Assembly: GCA_941918925.1 (NCBI GenBank)
Contig: OW799233.1
Span: 74,825,078-74,889,077, forward strand
Origin: Phyto melanocephala
Lineage: Eukaryota > Arthropoda > Insecta > Diptera > Rhinophoridae
Length of the DNA stretch: 64,000 bases
Direction: 5' to 3'
Shown: positions 31,491 through 42,556 of the stretch, one piece after another
Layout of the letters: each line of letters starts with the position of its first letter
Position numbering within the stretch: position 1 is the first letter of the stretch
Notes under the pieces: generated by a model
What the model saw: the letters and a program-made list of their open reading frames with translations, nothing else
Databases searched by the model: none
What the model was told of the DNA's origin: nothing
Translations under genes and position numbers: made by a program

Positions 31491-32580
31491 ATGAAATTTG
31501 AGGAGCTTAAAGTAGAACAATTCAAGAAAGAATTGAGTAAGCTGGCATTGCCGACAACAGGTAATAAAGTGGAATTGCAGAAGAGGCTTCTAGATGAATT
31601 TAAGCGGCGCAATATTGACATTAATGGTTAAGAGTTTGACGAAAAAGAAGAAATGGAAGTTTCCACTCGTGCAACCACAAACAACATGGATTTAAGTACG
31701 ATGCTTGCTGCTATGATGGAAAAGATGGAAACTAAATTCCAGGAAGCTCAAGAAACTTCTAGAGCTAATAATAAAAAATTATTGGCCGAAGTTCAAGAAA
31801 CTTCTAGAGCTAATAATGAAAAATTATTAGCCGAAGTTCAAGAAAATTCTAGAGCTAATAATGAAAAATTATTAGCTTAAGTTAAAGTTGAAGTTCAAGA
31901 AGTTAAAGTAGAAGTTCAAGAATCTTCTAGAGTTAATAATGAAAAATTATTAGCAGAAGTTCAAGAACCTTCTAGAGCTAATAATGAAAAGTTATTAGCT
32001 GAAGTTAGAGAAGTGCAAGAAACAGCTAGACCTACGAGCGAAAAACTTCAAGAAATTTCTGAAGCTGTCAATAACAGAGTAGAGGGCATTGAAAAGCAAG
32101 TTAATAAAATTGATTTAAAAAAATATCTGACCTTGAAGATTGCATAGTTACTCAAGCAAGTGACTTCAATAGCAAATTACAACTACAAGTCAAAGATGTT
32201 GACGAGAAATTGCAGTCACAAGTTAAAAATGTTGACGAATAATTTAAAAATTTGGAAATAAAAATTAATGATCTTCAATGTCATGAGGGACCAGTATAAT
32301 AATTCTAAAATTACTCTCTAAGCCGCAAATATGTAAGGTGAGAAATCTCGAAATTACCGTAGAAAAAAACGGAGATATATTCACCGAAATTAAAAATGCA
32401 GTTATACAGGCGTTAGAGGAGAAGCAAGGTAAAACCAGAGCCAAATGCTATAATTGTGGTAAAAGTGGACATTTTCAACGAAATTGCAAAGCACCAAGGA
32501 AGCGGGCTAGATCTGTTTCACCACCTGGAAACAGCAAACGGGCAAACACGAAATCATCAAATGAGTCACCGTTAAACTAA
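31491..32580 (+). pseudogene. Gag of copy 2: SAP-like head, 15-residue repeats, zinc knuckle
   Basis: Met at 31491 begins MKFEELKVEQFKKELSKL..., again SAP-like, with a stop at about 31629 (DINGxEFDEK). The repeat region (31735-32040) has five or six units of VQETSRANNEKLLAE and variants, more than copy 1, with one stop. After LEIKINDLQCHEGP the capsid part present in copy 1 is deleted (near 32300). The knuckle CYNCGKSGHFQRNC follows (32338-32580 frame). Non-functional. Confidence 0.85.
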
Positions 32581-32637
32581 AACGAGCTAGCACTACGGGG
32601 CAAGAGCTAGCTCCCATAACCGAGGGCCCCACAATCT

Positions 32638-33360
32638 CCATATCAGTTATGCAGCAGAAAAATAGCAACCTTACTGCTTGTGGGTATATCAATGGTCGAA
32701 GGCATATTTTTACCATAGACACAGGAGCATCGCAGTCTATTATCAGGCCCGATTTAGTAAAGAAAACAATCGAACGAAGTAATCATCGGTGCAGATTTTA
32801 TGATTACTCATGGCATTAATCTGCACATGAGGCAGAAGGTAATGATTTGGAGAAATGTTGAAATACCCCTTGATGTTGGTTATGAAAATAAGGTGCATGT
32901 AAGGAAACTAGTTGCTACAGAATATGAGAAAATGCCACCACAGTCAGAAAGTGTAGTATGGGCACGTATAGAGGGAGATTGTGTGGACAACCGGTTGTGG
33001 GTGGTAGAACAAACAGATATAAAAAGTGACTTAATAACAGCAAAAGCCCTTGTCAAATCCAGCAAGAGAGTCCCTGTAAGAGTGCTTAACCTTTCCGCCT
33101 GTGAAAAAGTCGTCAAGCCAAAATCCGAATTAGGTCAATGTGCTAAAGCTGAGGCAATAATTAATTGCGAAATGAAATCGGGTCCTGTCAGTATGTCAAA
33201 CAAAGAGCAGGAGACGCTAGCAGAATACGTAGAGAAGTGGGTTAAAGGATTATCGCCGTCAGATAGGAATAAAGCAAAACAGTTACTCAGAAAACATGCA
33301 TCCATCTTCGCTCTGAAAGGTCAACATCAAGGTAGAAAGAACATCACTTGTGAAACATCA
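32638..33360 (+). pseudogene. Protease and connector region of copy 2
   Basis: The frame from about 32649 reads NSNLTACGYINGRR then FTIDTGASQSIIRPDL. This is a retropepsin active site (DTGAS) that would cleave Gag-Pol. A deletion and frame change near 32765 removes part of the domain before ADFMITHGINL (32800-33402 frame). The connector CEMKSGPVSMSNKEQE (about 33170) is shared with copy 1, where the protease is missing. Confidence 0.8.
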
Positions 33361-35302
33361 GATAAATACCGGCGATGCAAGGCCTATAAAACAAGCTCCT
33401 AGAAGTATTCCTCTAGCGAAACGTAATGAAGTCAAAGAGCTTGTCAACGAAATGGAGCAGAATGGAGTAATAGAACCTTCTTCAAGTCCTTGGAGCTCAC
33501 CGGTAGTTTTGGTTAAAAAGAAAGATGGCAGCACAAGATTTTGCGTCGATTATAGAAAACTGAATGACGTCACTAAGAAGGACAGTTATCCACTACCAAG
33601 GATAGATGACACTCTGGACACGCTAGCTGGAACAAAATGGTTCTCTACTTTAGACCTGCAAAGTGGTTATTGGCAAGTAGAAATATCTGATAAAGATAAG
33701 GAGAAACCAGCTTTTAGTGCAAGTGACGGGCTGTGGCAATTTAACGTGATGCCATTTGGACTATGCAACGCTCCAGCCACATTCGAGCAATTAATGGAAC
33801 ACGTATTAAGGGGACTTCATTGGAAGACATGCCTGGTGTATCTTGATGACATAATTGTCATGGGTAAAAGTTTTGACGATCACCTGAAAAATCTAGAAGA
33901 AGTTCTTAAACGAATATCAGTGGCTGGACTTAAACTAAGCGCAAAGAAATTTGCATTGTTTCAGAAAGAGGTAAAGTACTTGGGGCATCGAGTCGCAGAG
34001 GATGGTATATCAACTGACGAAGATAAAGTTCAAGCTGTGAAGGACTGGCCTCGCCCGAAAAATCTGCAAGAGTTACGTAGTTTTCTAGGCCTCTGTACCT
34101 ACTACAGGCGATTTGTGCCGAATTTTGCCAGTGTCGCTGCCAGTCTACATGAGCTCACCAAGAAGTCACAACCATTCCTGTGGACTGAAGCAAAAGAACA
34201 AGCATTCCAGAAGCTCAAGGAATTGTTATGCGTAGCACCAGTTTTGGCATATTCTATCGCTGGAGAGAAATTTGTATTGGATACCGATGCGAGTGGCTAC
34301 ATGATAGGTGGTGTTCTTTTGCAGGTTGTTAATGGAACAGAAAGAGTCATGGGCTACTACAGTCGGACACTCTCGAAGCCTGAAAGAAATTATTGTGTAA
34401 CACGACGAGAGCTTCTGGCAGTTGTGAAGTGTGTAAAGCATTACCACAAATATCTATATGGACAACACTTCGAACTAAGAACAGATCACTCTGCACTCAG
34501 ATGGTTGCTACAATTCAAACAACCTGAAGGACAGCTAGCCCGTTGGATTGAACGTCTCCAGAGCTACGATTTCAGTATTGAACACAGAAAAGGCACTAAA
34601 CATGGAAATGCAGATGCACTCTACCGAAGACCGTGCAAATTGGAGTGCAAACATTGTGCGAAAGCTGAAGGAAAAGAATGTGTCGTTGACGTTCGGCTAA
34701 CACATATAGAGACAAGTGGTGACTGGTCAGCGGCGCAAAGAGACGATCCAATACTGGCAAAAATTATGTCAGCAAAGGAGGAAGACAAAAGGCCAACCCG
34801 TAACCAAATATCAGTGGAAAGTCCACTGATGAAATCATACTGGGCGCTATGGAATAGTCTGCAGGTTATTAACGGATGCCTTTATCGAAAATGGGAAAGT
34901 ACTGATGGTAAATCGACAACAAATCTGATTGTGGTGCCATCCTCTAAAGTCAAAGAGGTATTGAAGGAGTTTCATAATGGTTCAAGTGGTGGTCATCTTG
35001 GTGTAACAAAACCCATAGAAAAGATAAAGCAACGTTTCTATTGGGTTGGATGCCAACAATCTGTAGCTGATTGGATAGCCAATTGCGCACAATGTGTCGC
35101 AGCCAAGGGCCCAGTAAGGAGTAGAGGAGCGCTGCAGCAGTACAATTCAGGTGCTCCCTTTGAGCGAATAGCGATGGATATAGCAGGCCATTTTCCTGTC
35201 AGTGAGGCTGGAAACCGTTACGTTCTAGTTGTAATCGACTATTTTAGCAAATGGCCAGAGGTATACGCAATACCAAACCAAGAAGCTAAAACTGTGGAAT
35301 AG
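33350..35302 (+). pseudogene. Pol of copy 2: RT, RNase H and first part of integrase
   Basis: A 650-codon open frame. RT has SSPVVLVKKKDGSTRFCVDY, MPFGLCNAPATFE and the catalytic YLDDI (about 33840). RNase H has LDTDASGYMIGGVL, RRELLAVVKCVKHY, LRTDHSALRWLL and HGNADALYRRP. The integrase zinc domain has FHNGSSGGHLGV...CAQC. It then ends at AKTVE-stop (35302) because a 445-bp tandem duplication shifts the frame. The 5' boundary with protease is blurred by the frameshift at about 33345. The RT and RNase H residues needed for catalysis appear intact. Confidence 0.92.
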
Positions 35303-35740
35303 TCTGCAGGTTATTAACGGATGCCTTTATCGAAAATGGGAAAGTACTGATGGTAAATCGACAACAAATCTGATTGTGGTGCCATCCTCTAAAGTCAAAG
35401 AGGTATTGAAGGAGTTTCATAATGGTTCAAGTGGTGGTCATCTTGGTGTAACAAAACCCATAGAAAAGATAAAGCAACGTTTCTATTGGGTTGGATGCCA
35501 ACAATCTGTAGCTGATTGGATAGCCAATTGCGCACAATGTGTCGCAGCCAAGGGCCCAGTAAGGAGTAGAGGAGCGCTGCAGCAGTACAATGCAGGTGCT
35601 CCCTTTGAGCGAATAGCGATGGATATAGCAGGCCATTTTCCTGTCAGTGAGGCTGGAAACCGTTACGTTCTAGTTGTAATCGACTATTTTAGCAAATGGC
35701 CAGAGGTATACGCAATACCAAACCAAGAAGCTAAAACTGT
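34851..35740 (+). repeat. 445-bp tandem duplication within pol
   Basis: Unit 1 is 34851-35295 and unit 2 is 35296-35740. They start at ggaatagtctgcaggttatt and differ, as far as I read, by one base (cagtacaattcagg versus cagtacaatgcagg). 445 is not a multiple of three, so the duplication breaks the frame. Confidence 0.9.
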
Positions 35741-36479
35741 CGTAAACGTATTTGTGAACAACTGGATGTGCAGCTATGGAGTTCCCCTTGAGCTACATTC
35801 TGATCAGGGAAGAAATTTTGAATCTGCGATATTCCAGGAAATGTGCGAACCATACGGTATCCGAAAAACAAGGACTACGCCACTGCATCCACAATCTGAC
35901 GGCATGGTCGAGAGATTTAACCGCACGTTGGAGGAACACTTGAGAGAAGTGGTCAGTGCACACCAAAGGGACTGGGATGAGCACATACCAAAATTTCTAT
36001 TGGCATACAGGTCAGCCGTTCATGACTCTACCTCCCGAACACCTGCAAAAATTATGTTTGGAACCTAGCTGAAACTGCCAGGTGATCTACAATTCGGTAT
36101 TAATCCCTCGACTATAGATGAGCAAGAAGAAGACTCTTCAAGGGGACAAAAAGATTTAGACGAAATTCGTGAATTCGTTCGTGGCCGAATAAAAATGACC
36201 AGCGACATGAAGGCCAGATATGACAGAGCAGCAAATTCTGAAGGCTTTAATGAGGGTCAGCTAGTTCTACTATATAACCCACAGCGGAAAAAAGGACTGT
36301 CTCCTAAACTGCAAACTCATTGGGATGGGCCGTATAAGGTGATAAAAAGAATAAATGATGTTGTGTATAGAATACAGAAGTACAATAGCCCAAGATTAAA
36401 GATGAAGTTGGTTCATCTCGGTCGCCTCGCTAAGTACGGAAAAAGTGAATTTGTGCCTATTCGGGACCAACAGGCTTAA
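35376..36479 (+). pseudogene. Integrase of copy 2 (after the duplication)
   Basis: It restarts in unit 2 with VPSSKVKEVLKEF. HHCC and the catalytic residues are present: Asp in AMDIAG, Asp in LHSDQG and Glu in GMVERFNRT. A TAG at about 36066 (FGT-stop) interrupts it, and the 36195-36479 frame carries the C-terminal WDGPYKVIKRINDVVYRIQ. Near-identical residues in copy 1 (22954-24132) have no stop here. Confidence 0.9.
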
Positions 36480-36490
36480 GCGGGCGGTAG

Positions 36491-37017
36491 TGTTACAGAT
36501 TTATTTTTAAAAAGCTTAATTTACATTATAATTTATTTTAGTTGTAGTAGTTTAAGTTACTGTAGTTTTATTTGTATTAGTTTATTTCGCAGATTGTTCG
36601 AACATGATATTTGTTATTATGTGTAGCATACTTTTAGGCACTTCTATTATTCGTGCATATTACTTAACGTCTTAATTTAAATGTAACGGTTTTCGAATGT
36701 ACTAGAATGTACATACGAGAACTTTGTCGAATGTTACCGATCACCACTATGTTACTATAAATAGCCGACCAACACAGCTAACATGATCAGTATTACAATA
36801 GAGCTTGTAAGTGTGTATCAAAGTGAGTTTGATAATAAAAGTGTATAACCATAAGTGTAATAAGTAAAGTGACATAAAAACAATATCTGAGTGTATTTAA
36901 ATAAATAAAGTGCTCTTAATTTTATAACGAATTTCAACTGTTTTTGATTGCAATAAAATAACTCTAATATTATTTAAAGGAAATAATCCAACATTTATAA
37001 AAGGTATAAACGTAACA
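36491..37017 (+). repeat. 3' LTR of copy 2
   Basis: 527 bp, TGTTAC...GTAACA, followed by ATAT (37018-37021). Confidence 0.95.
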
Positions 37018-37021
37018 ATAT

Positions 37022-37239
37022 TATTGCAATTTGAAAAATCTGAAATTCTGGTGTGAATAATTTTCAAGATCACCTTATCTAATATGCTTAGAATACTAAT
37101 TGGCCTATAGCTGGAGGGTAATTTAGGATCCTTTCCAGATTTGTGGATTGGAATTACCTTAGCCATTTTAAAAACGAGTGGGAAGTACCCATTGCTTAAA
37201 CAAAAGTGAAATAGTTTACTTAAGATTTCAAAAAAGTAA
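37022..37239 (-). pseudogene. Jockey-like RT, fingers
   Basis: The minus strand reads YFFEILSKLFHFCLSNGYFP then KMAKVIPIHKSGKDPKLPSS and YRPISILSILDK, the conserved start of jockey-type RTs. The left end is the LTR insertion and the right end the Helitron. Both junctions rejoin coding sequence in frame. Confidence 0.85.
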
Positions 37240-40200
37240 TCTATATATATAAAAGAGTAACGTGACTGACTGACTGATTCATCATCGCACAGCCCAAACG
37301 CTAAGAGCTAGAGACATGAAATTTGGACAATCGGTTCCTCTTTCGATGTATAGCTCCACTAAGAAGGGATTTTTGGAAATTCGAACTTTAAGGGGGTAAA
37401 AAAGGGTAAAAACGGGTAAAATCGGTAATCTTATATCTGCTAAACTAAAAATGATACAAATTAAATTGAAAAAGTATTGTAATTTGCACAAAAAATAAGC
37501 TGACAGGTGTCTGGCCTTTTTTGGAATTTTCAACCCCTAAGGGGAAAAAACGGGTAAAAACTTTAATTTGGTACTTTTTTGGTGCCCTATGTAACTTCCA
37601 AATACATATAGCTAGGAAAAAAATTTGAACTGTTTTAAGTAGTTCGCGAAAAAATATTAATAGGAATTCGGCACTTTTTTCAAATTCGCATGTATAAGGG
37701 GTAAAAATTGTCCCTTTTTTGGTACTTTTTTTAATAGAAACTTTTCTAATATTATTCAATGGGACAAAATTTGATCATTATTATTGCCTAATAGAATATT
37801 GACAAATATTTAGGTGAAATTTTTGGAAACTTTTTTGGGGACAAAAAAGGTACCAAAAAGGGGAAAATTCCGGAAAATGTATGTAATTCCTAATTAGACC
37901 GCCAATTTTCACAAAATTTTTAATTGGGATTTCACTACACATAAAAAATTATGTAATTTAGTAAAAATTGAAACACATTCATAACAGGGTAGAAAAGGGA
38001 AAAATCGGGAAGAGTTTGGTACTTTTTAGAACATAATTACTTTTATGCAAAAAAGAGAAGATTTACTGACTTTAAATCGTGTATATTAAAATATTTTGTT
38101 ACATAAATATTTGAACATTTTAAACTTTGAATTTGGAACTTGGACCAAAAATGTACTTTTTCACTTTTCTATGGTACTTTTTGTATTTTCTACGTTTACG
38201 AAGGTAGAATTGTAAAATAAAGGACTATTGATTCCAGGTAAGACTAAAAATGTTATGGTTGACCAAAAAGGTACTTTTTTGAATTTTTATGGTACTTTTT
38301 ATATATTCTACGTTTGCGAAGAATTTTAAAATTAGTGGCTATTGATACAAGGTGAGACCGAAAATCTTATGGTCGACCAAAAAGGTACTTTTTTGCATTT
38401 TTGTGGTACTTTTTGTATTTTCTACGTTTATGAAGGTAGGATTGTACAATCAAGGACTATTGATTCCAGGTGAGACTAAAAATGTTATGGGCGACCAAAA
38501 AGGTACTTTTTTGAATTTGCATGGTACTTTTTGTATTTTCTGCGTTTATGAAGGTAGGATTGTACAATCAAGGAATATTGATTTCAGGTGAGACCAAAAA
38601 TGTTATGGGCGACCAAAAAGGTACTTTTTTGAATTTTTATGGTACTTTTTGTATTTTCAACGTTTGAGAAGCTAGAATTTTAAAATTAGTGGCTATTGAT
38701 ACAAGGTGAGACCGAAAATCTTATAGTCGACCGAAAAGGTACTTTTTTGAATTTTTGTGGTACTTTTGGTATTTTCTACGTTTATGAAGGTAGGATTTTA
38801 CAATTAAGGACTATTGATTTCAGGTGAGACCAAAAATGTTATGGGCGACCAAAAAGGTACTTTTTTTAATTTTTATGGTACTTTTTGTATTTTCAACGTT
38901 TGCGAAGCTAGAATTTTAAAATTAGTGGCAATTGATACAAGGTGAGACCGAAAATCTTATGGTCGACCAAAAAGGTACTTTTTTGAATTTTTGTGGTACT
39001 TTTAGTATTTTCTACGTTTACGAAGGTAGGGATGTACAATCAAGGACTATTGATTTCAAGTGAGACTATAAATGTTATGGGCGACCAAAAAGTACTTTTT
39101 TGAATTTTTATGGTACCTTTTGTATTTTTAACGTTTGCGAAGCTAGAATTTTAAAATTAGTGGCTATTGATACAAGGTGAGACCGAAAATCTTAGTCGAC
39201 CGAAAAGGTACTTTTTTGAATTTTTGTGGTACTTTTGGTATTTTTTACGTTTATGAAGGTAGGACTGTACAATCAAGGACTATTGATTCCAGGTGAGACT
39301 AAAAATGTTATGGGCGACCAAAAAGGTACTTTTTTGAATTTTTATGGTACTTTTTGTATTTTCAACGTTTGCAAAGCTAGAATTTTAAAATTAGTGGCTA
39401 TTGATACAAGGTGTGACTGAAAATCTTATGGTCGACCAAAACGGTACTTTTTTTAATTTTTGTGGTACTTTTGGTATTTTCTACGTTTATGAAGGTAGGG
39501 TTGTACAATCAAGCACTTTTGATTCCAGATGAGACTAAAAATGTTATGGGCGACCAAAAATGTACTTTTTCGCTTTTCTATGGTACTTTTTGTATTTTCT
39601 ACGTTTATGAAGGTAGGATTGTACAATCCAGGACTATTGGTTCAAAGGTGAGACTAAAAATGTTATGGGCCACCAAAAAGTTACTTTTTTGAATTTTTAT
39701 TGTACTTTTTGTATGTTCTACGATTAAAAAGGTAGGATTGTACAATCAAGGACTTTTGATTTCAGGAGAAACTGAAAATGTTATGGTCGACCAAAAAGGT
39801 ACTTTTTTGAATTTTTATGGCACTTTTTGTATTTTCAACGTTTATAAAGATAGGATTATACAATCAAGGACTATTGATTCTAGGTGAGACAAAAAATGTT
39901 ATGGGCGACGAAAAAGGTACTTTTTTGAATTTTCATAGTACTTTTTGTATTTTCATCGTTTGCGAAGCTAGAATTTTGAAATTAGTGACAATTAATACAA
40001 GGTGAGACTAAAAATGTTATGGGCGACCAAAAAGGTACTTTTTTGATTTTTTGTGGTACCTTTTGTATTTTCAACGTTTATGAAGATAGGATTGTACAAT
40101 TGAATTTTTATGGTACTTTTTGTATTTTCAACGTTTGCGAAGCTAGAATTTTGAAATTAGTGACTATTGATACAAGGTGAGACTGAAAATGTCATGGGCA

Positions 40201-40295
40201 ACCAAAAAAGTACTTTTTTAATTTTTATGATACTTTTGGTATTTTATTCAATAAATGTAAGAACTGCGCTAACGAAGTAGCGGGTTAAATGCTAG
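37240..40295 (+). mobile_element. Helitron with internal minisatellite (Helitron A)
   Basis: It begins TCTATATATATAAAAGAG after an A (37239). It ends CTAG (40292-40295), preceded by the hairpin-forming gctaacgaagtagcgggtta, before a T. There is no target duplication, as for Helitrons. Removing it joins the minus-strand jockey frame as LKNMPNYFFEIL exactly. It carries no Rep/helicase gene, so it is non-autonomous. A related copy starts at 59320. Confidence 0.9.
38140..40250 (+). repeat. Minisatellite, about 118-bp units in dimers
   Basis: About 17 units of roughly 118 bp. Each contains aaaaaggtacttttttgaat and ggtactttttgtattttc. Two variants alternate for much of the array: one with acgtttatgaaggtaggatt, the other with acgtttgcgaagctagaatt. 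That gives a dimer of about 236 bp (checked between 38711, 38947 and 39182). Short open frames across the array are by-products. Confidence 0.85.
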
Positions 40296-40660
40296 TTGGG
40301 CATATTTTTAAGTACTATGCTGTTAATCCCATCTAAACCAGAGGATTTATTATTTTTTAACAAATGGACAAACGATTTGACTTCAGACAAATTTGTAAAT
40401 TCAATACTTGTATCATCGGTAAAAGTTTGATTAAGATCATTATTGTATCTTGATACAGCCGATTCCATGGGTGATTGATTGTTAAAAGTAATGGTATGTG
40501 AACTGGCAAATACGTCAGCTATTGCATTTGCCTTTTCGACGTCAGAATTTAAAATTGTTCCATTTAAATGAAGATTAGAAAATGTGGAGTTTTTGCCTTT
40601 AAAAGTTTTTGTTAATTTCCAAAACTGCCGGTATTACTTCTTGTTAAATCAGAATACAAT
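40296..40660 (-). pseudogene. Jockey-like ORF2, region preceding RT
   Basis: Reads FWKLTKTFKGKNSTFSNLHL then NGTILNSDVEKANAIADVFA and LLKNNKSSGLDGINSIVLKN, the stretch between endonuclease and RT in jockey-type ORF2. It follows ORF1 almost directly; no endonuclease domain is found. Confidence 0.75.
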
Positions 40661-40794
40661 ACATTACTTTTAGCACCAAAGTCACGTGTATAATTTTGGT
40701 GTTTCTTACCAGGCAGTTGGGGAAAATTAACTTCATCGGAGTTCAAGTTCAGCATATTAGTCCTATGTGGTACTTTATTTCTGGCTGTGGTGTG

Positions 40795-41621
40795 TTAACG
40801 AATCTCCAGGTATTCCTGACGACACGGGCATTTCGGGTCGTCAGCTCTGTGCTTCACATTTTTAAAATTCCTGCTAGCACAGCTGTAACATTGGTAGATA
40901 ATGTTCTCACTATTAGCGGCTTTGTTTAATTGACAATCTGCAAATTCGTGATTACCCGCACAGGCTGCACATACTACTACTCTGTTACAGTTCCTAGCAC
41001 CGTGACCATACATAGAGCATTTGGTGCATTGAGTAGGGCCTTTGCTACCCTTGAGTGGTCTTCTCCAGTAAACGGCAATAATACTAAAATATTTTATTTT
41101 CAGTATATCCCCTTTCGACACTTGTTGACGATCGAATTCAATTAGATATAGCGTATCATCTGCGGTTGATCTTTTCGTGGTGATTTCCTTTACACTTACC
41201 GGATTTATATTGTGTTAATTGTTAAATTCATCACAAATTATCTTAGTATCAGTTTGCATAAGACCAAAAAACACTAATTAAAACGTTTTTGCATCTTTTA
41301 TTTCATGCGTGTAAAATTGGTACTTCTTAGTACATTTAAGGCCTCGTTATACAGTATCCTTGAGCTTGATATTATTTTTGTTCCAATGGACATTCTTTTA
41401 AACATATACCTGTCTCCAATTAATCCAAAAACTGATGAAAAACTATGGACAGAGTCCACTACAATTGGTGGTATTTCCTCCTTGTGAGTATCATGTTCTT
41501 CCTCTTCTTCATTTGCAAGTAGATGAAATCTATTTGCATTACTGCTTTGTACTTCTAATGTTTTAGGCACTTTAAATTTTGGGCAATTACCCCAATGTTT
41601 CTTTCTTTTTTGCGACACCAT
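40795..41621 (-). pseudogene. Jockey-like ORF1 with zinc knuckles
   Basis: Met at 41621 starts MVSQKRKKHWGNCPKF. The first frame runs to about 41298. After frameshifts and stops (41130-41290) the 41121-40795 frame carries RPLKGSKGPTQCTKCSMYGH, ARNCNRVVVCAACAGNHEF and CYSCASRNFKNVKHRADDPK. These are three Cys/His motifs typical of jockey-clade ORF1 nucleic-acid chaperones. It ends YLEIR-stop. The product would coat element RNA. Confidence 0.8.
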
Positions 41622-41701
41622 TGTCAGAAATTCTACCAAACACAAAATAGTATTACTATCGACTTTTTTATAAATAAAATTAATTTAATAATTTAGATCA
41701 A

Positions 41702-42502
41702 ACAAGTAAGAGCGCTATATTCGGCCGTGCCGAATCTTATATACCCTTCACAACGTGTAGTCATGCAATAACAGTATTTTGTATCACCATTCATCTCATA
41801 TGAAATACGTACATACATATAAAAAACATACATATATAAAAACATCCCATTGTAAAATTATAAATTTACGTATGTATGTTAAAAAAAAATAAAAAATAAA
41901 TTTAAAAAAAAAAATTAAAAAAAAAAATTTAAAAAAATTAAAAAAAAAAATTTTAAAAAATAATTAAAATATATATAATAAATATAAAACAAAAAAAAAA
42001 CAAAAAAAAATATTAAAAAAAAATAATAATAAAAATATAAATAATATTTTAAATAAAAAATAAAAAAAAATAAAAAAAATTTTTTTTTGGCTCAGCTGGG
42101 ATTCGATGCCACGTTTTCTCTAACCAGTATACACGTTTGTATGTATGTATGTATATTGTTGTTGTAATGTTGTTTTTGTGAAAAAAAATCGAGGTGGTCG
42201 TGGGTTTTTGCTCATATCTCAGTTGTTTATGTACCGATGTTGCTGATTTTCAATACCGATCTACTCCCGAATATTTCTGATATTTTAATACCTCACCCGA
42301 GTCCAAGCGATGTTGGGGGGCTTCAAAAAGTTGATTTCAACATACACACGGACAGACGGACAGACTGATAGGGCTTAATCGACTCCCCTATTCATAAGCT
42401 TTCAGAAAATATATACTTTATGGGGTCGGAAATGAAAATTGTAGAAATTTCACACGGAATGATAAACCTATATATACCCTTTTTCACTGTGTGAAGGGTA
42501 TA
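41702..42502 (+). repeat. Family F1 repeat, copy 3
   Basis: A full copy: head aagagcgctatattcggccg, TATACCCTTCACA, a long A-rich tract, tRNA-like block (about 42088-42136, minus strand), cggacagacggacagac and end ctgtgtgaagggtata. It lies in the 5' UTR of the jockey-like element. The tandem duplication starts inside its A-rich tract. Confidence 0.8.
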
Positions 42503-42556
42503 AAAATAACACGATGTTTACGTTTTTAGGCAGAGATGCCAGATGTGATAAAAGAT

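Larger units (their letters stand above)
30177..37017 (+). mobile_element. Ty3-type LTR retrotransposon, copy 2
   Basis: Same family as 19561-24689. ATAT at 30173-30176 and 37018-37021 is the target duplication. The 5' LTR (30177-31448) is enlarged by a 737-bp insertion, and the internal region carries gag, protease, RT, RNase H and integrase. A 445-bp tandem duplication in pol and several stops inactivate it. It lies on the plus strand inside the minus-strand jockey RT. Confidence 0.95.
25448..42547 (-). mobile_element. Jockey-like non-LTR retrotransposon expanded by nested insertions
   Basis: The 5' end is near 42547 and the A/T-rich tail near 25448-25475; a candidate 9-bp duplication ATAAAAGAT flanks it. 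From 5' to 3' on the minus strand: 5' UTR (interrupted by an F1 repeat), ORF1 (41621-40795), a short RT-preceding region (about 40640-40296), RT (37239-37022, 30172-30012, 28729-28009) and C-terminus (25780-25600). The apurinic-type endonuclease domain is absent. Inserts are a Helitron (37240-40295), an LTR element (30177-37017), a Tc1/mariner (28732-30009) and a Penelope-like pair (25794-27995). Removing the Helitron, the LTR element or the Penelope-like pair joins RT or C-terminal coding in frame; the Tc1/mariner junction leaves a frame change. Confidence 0.85.

Noticed and set aside
37282..37759. Minus-strand frames shared by Helitrons A and E (KIPKKARHLSAYFLCKLQ...)
   Set aside because: The two copies differ by indels that change frame, so there is no sign of protein-level constraint. 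Could be revisited if more copies keep it open.
38352..40005. Series of similar 60-80 codon plus-strand frames (FYGTFCIF... type)
   Set aside because: They are produced by the 118-bp minisatellite; the frame shifts between units and there is no start or ribosome context.
38140..40250. Regular repeats considered as a CRISPR array
   Set aside because: The repeats are contiguous 118-bp units without unique spacers, in a eukaryotic Helitron.
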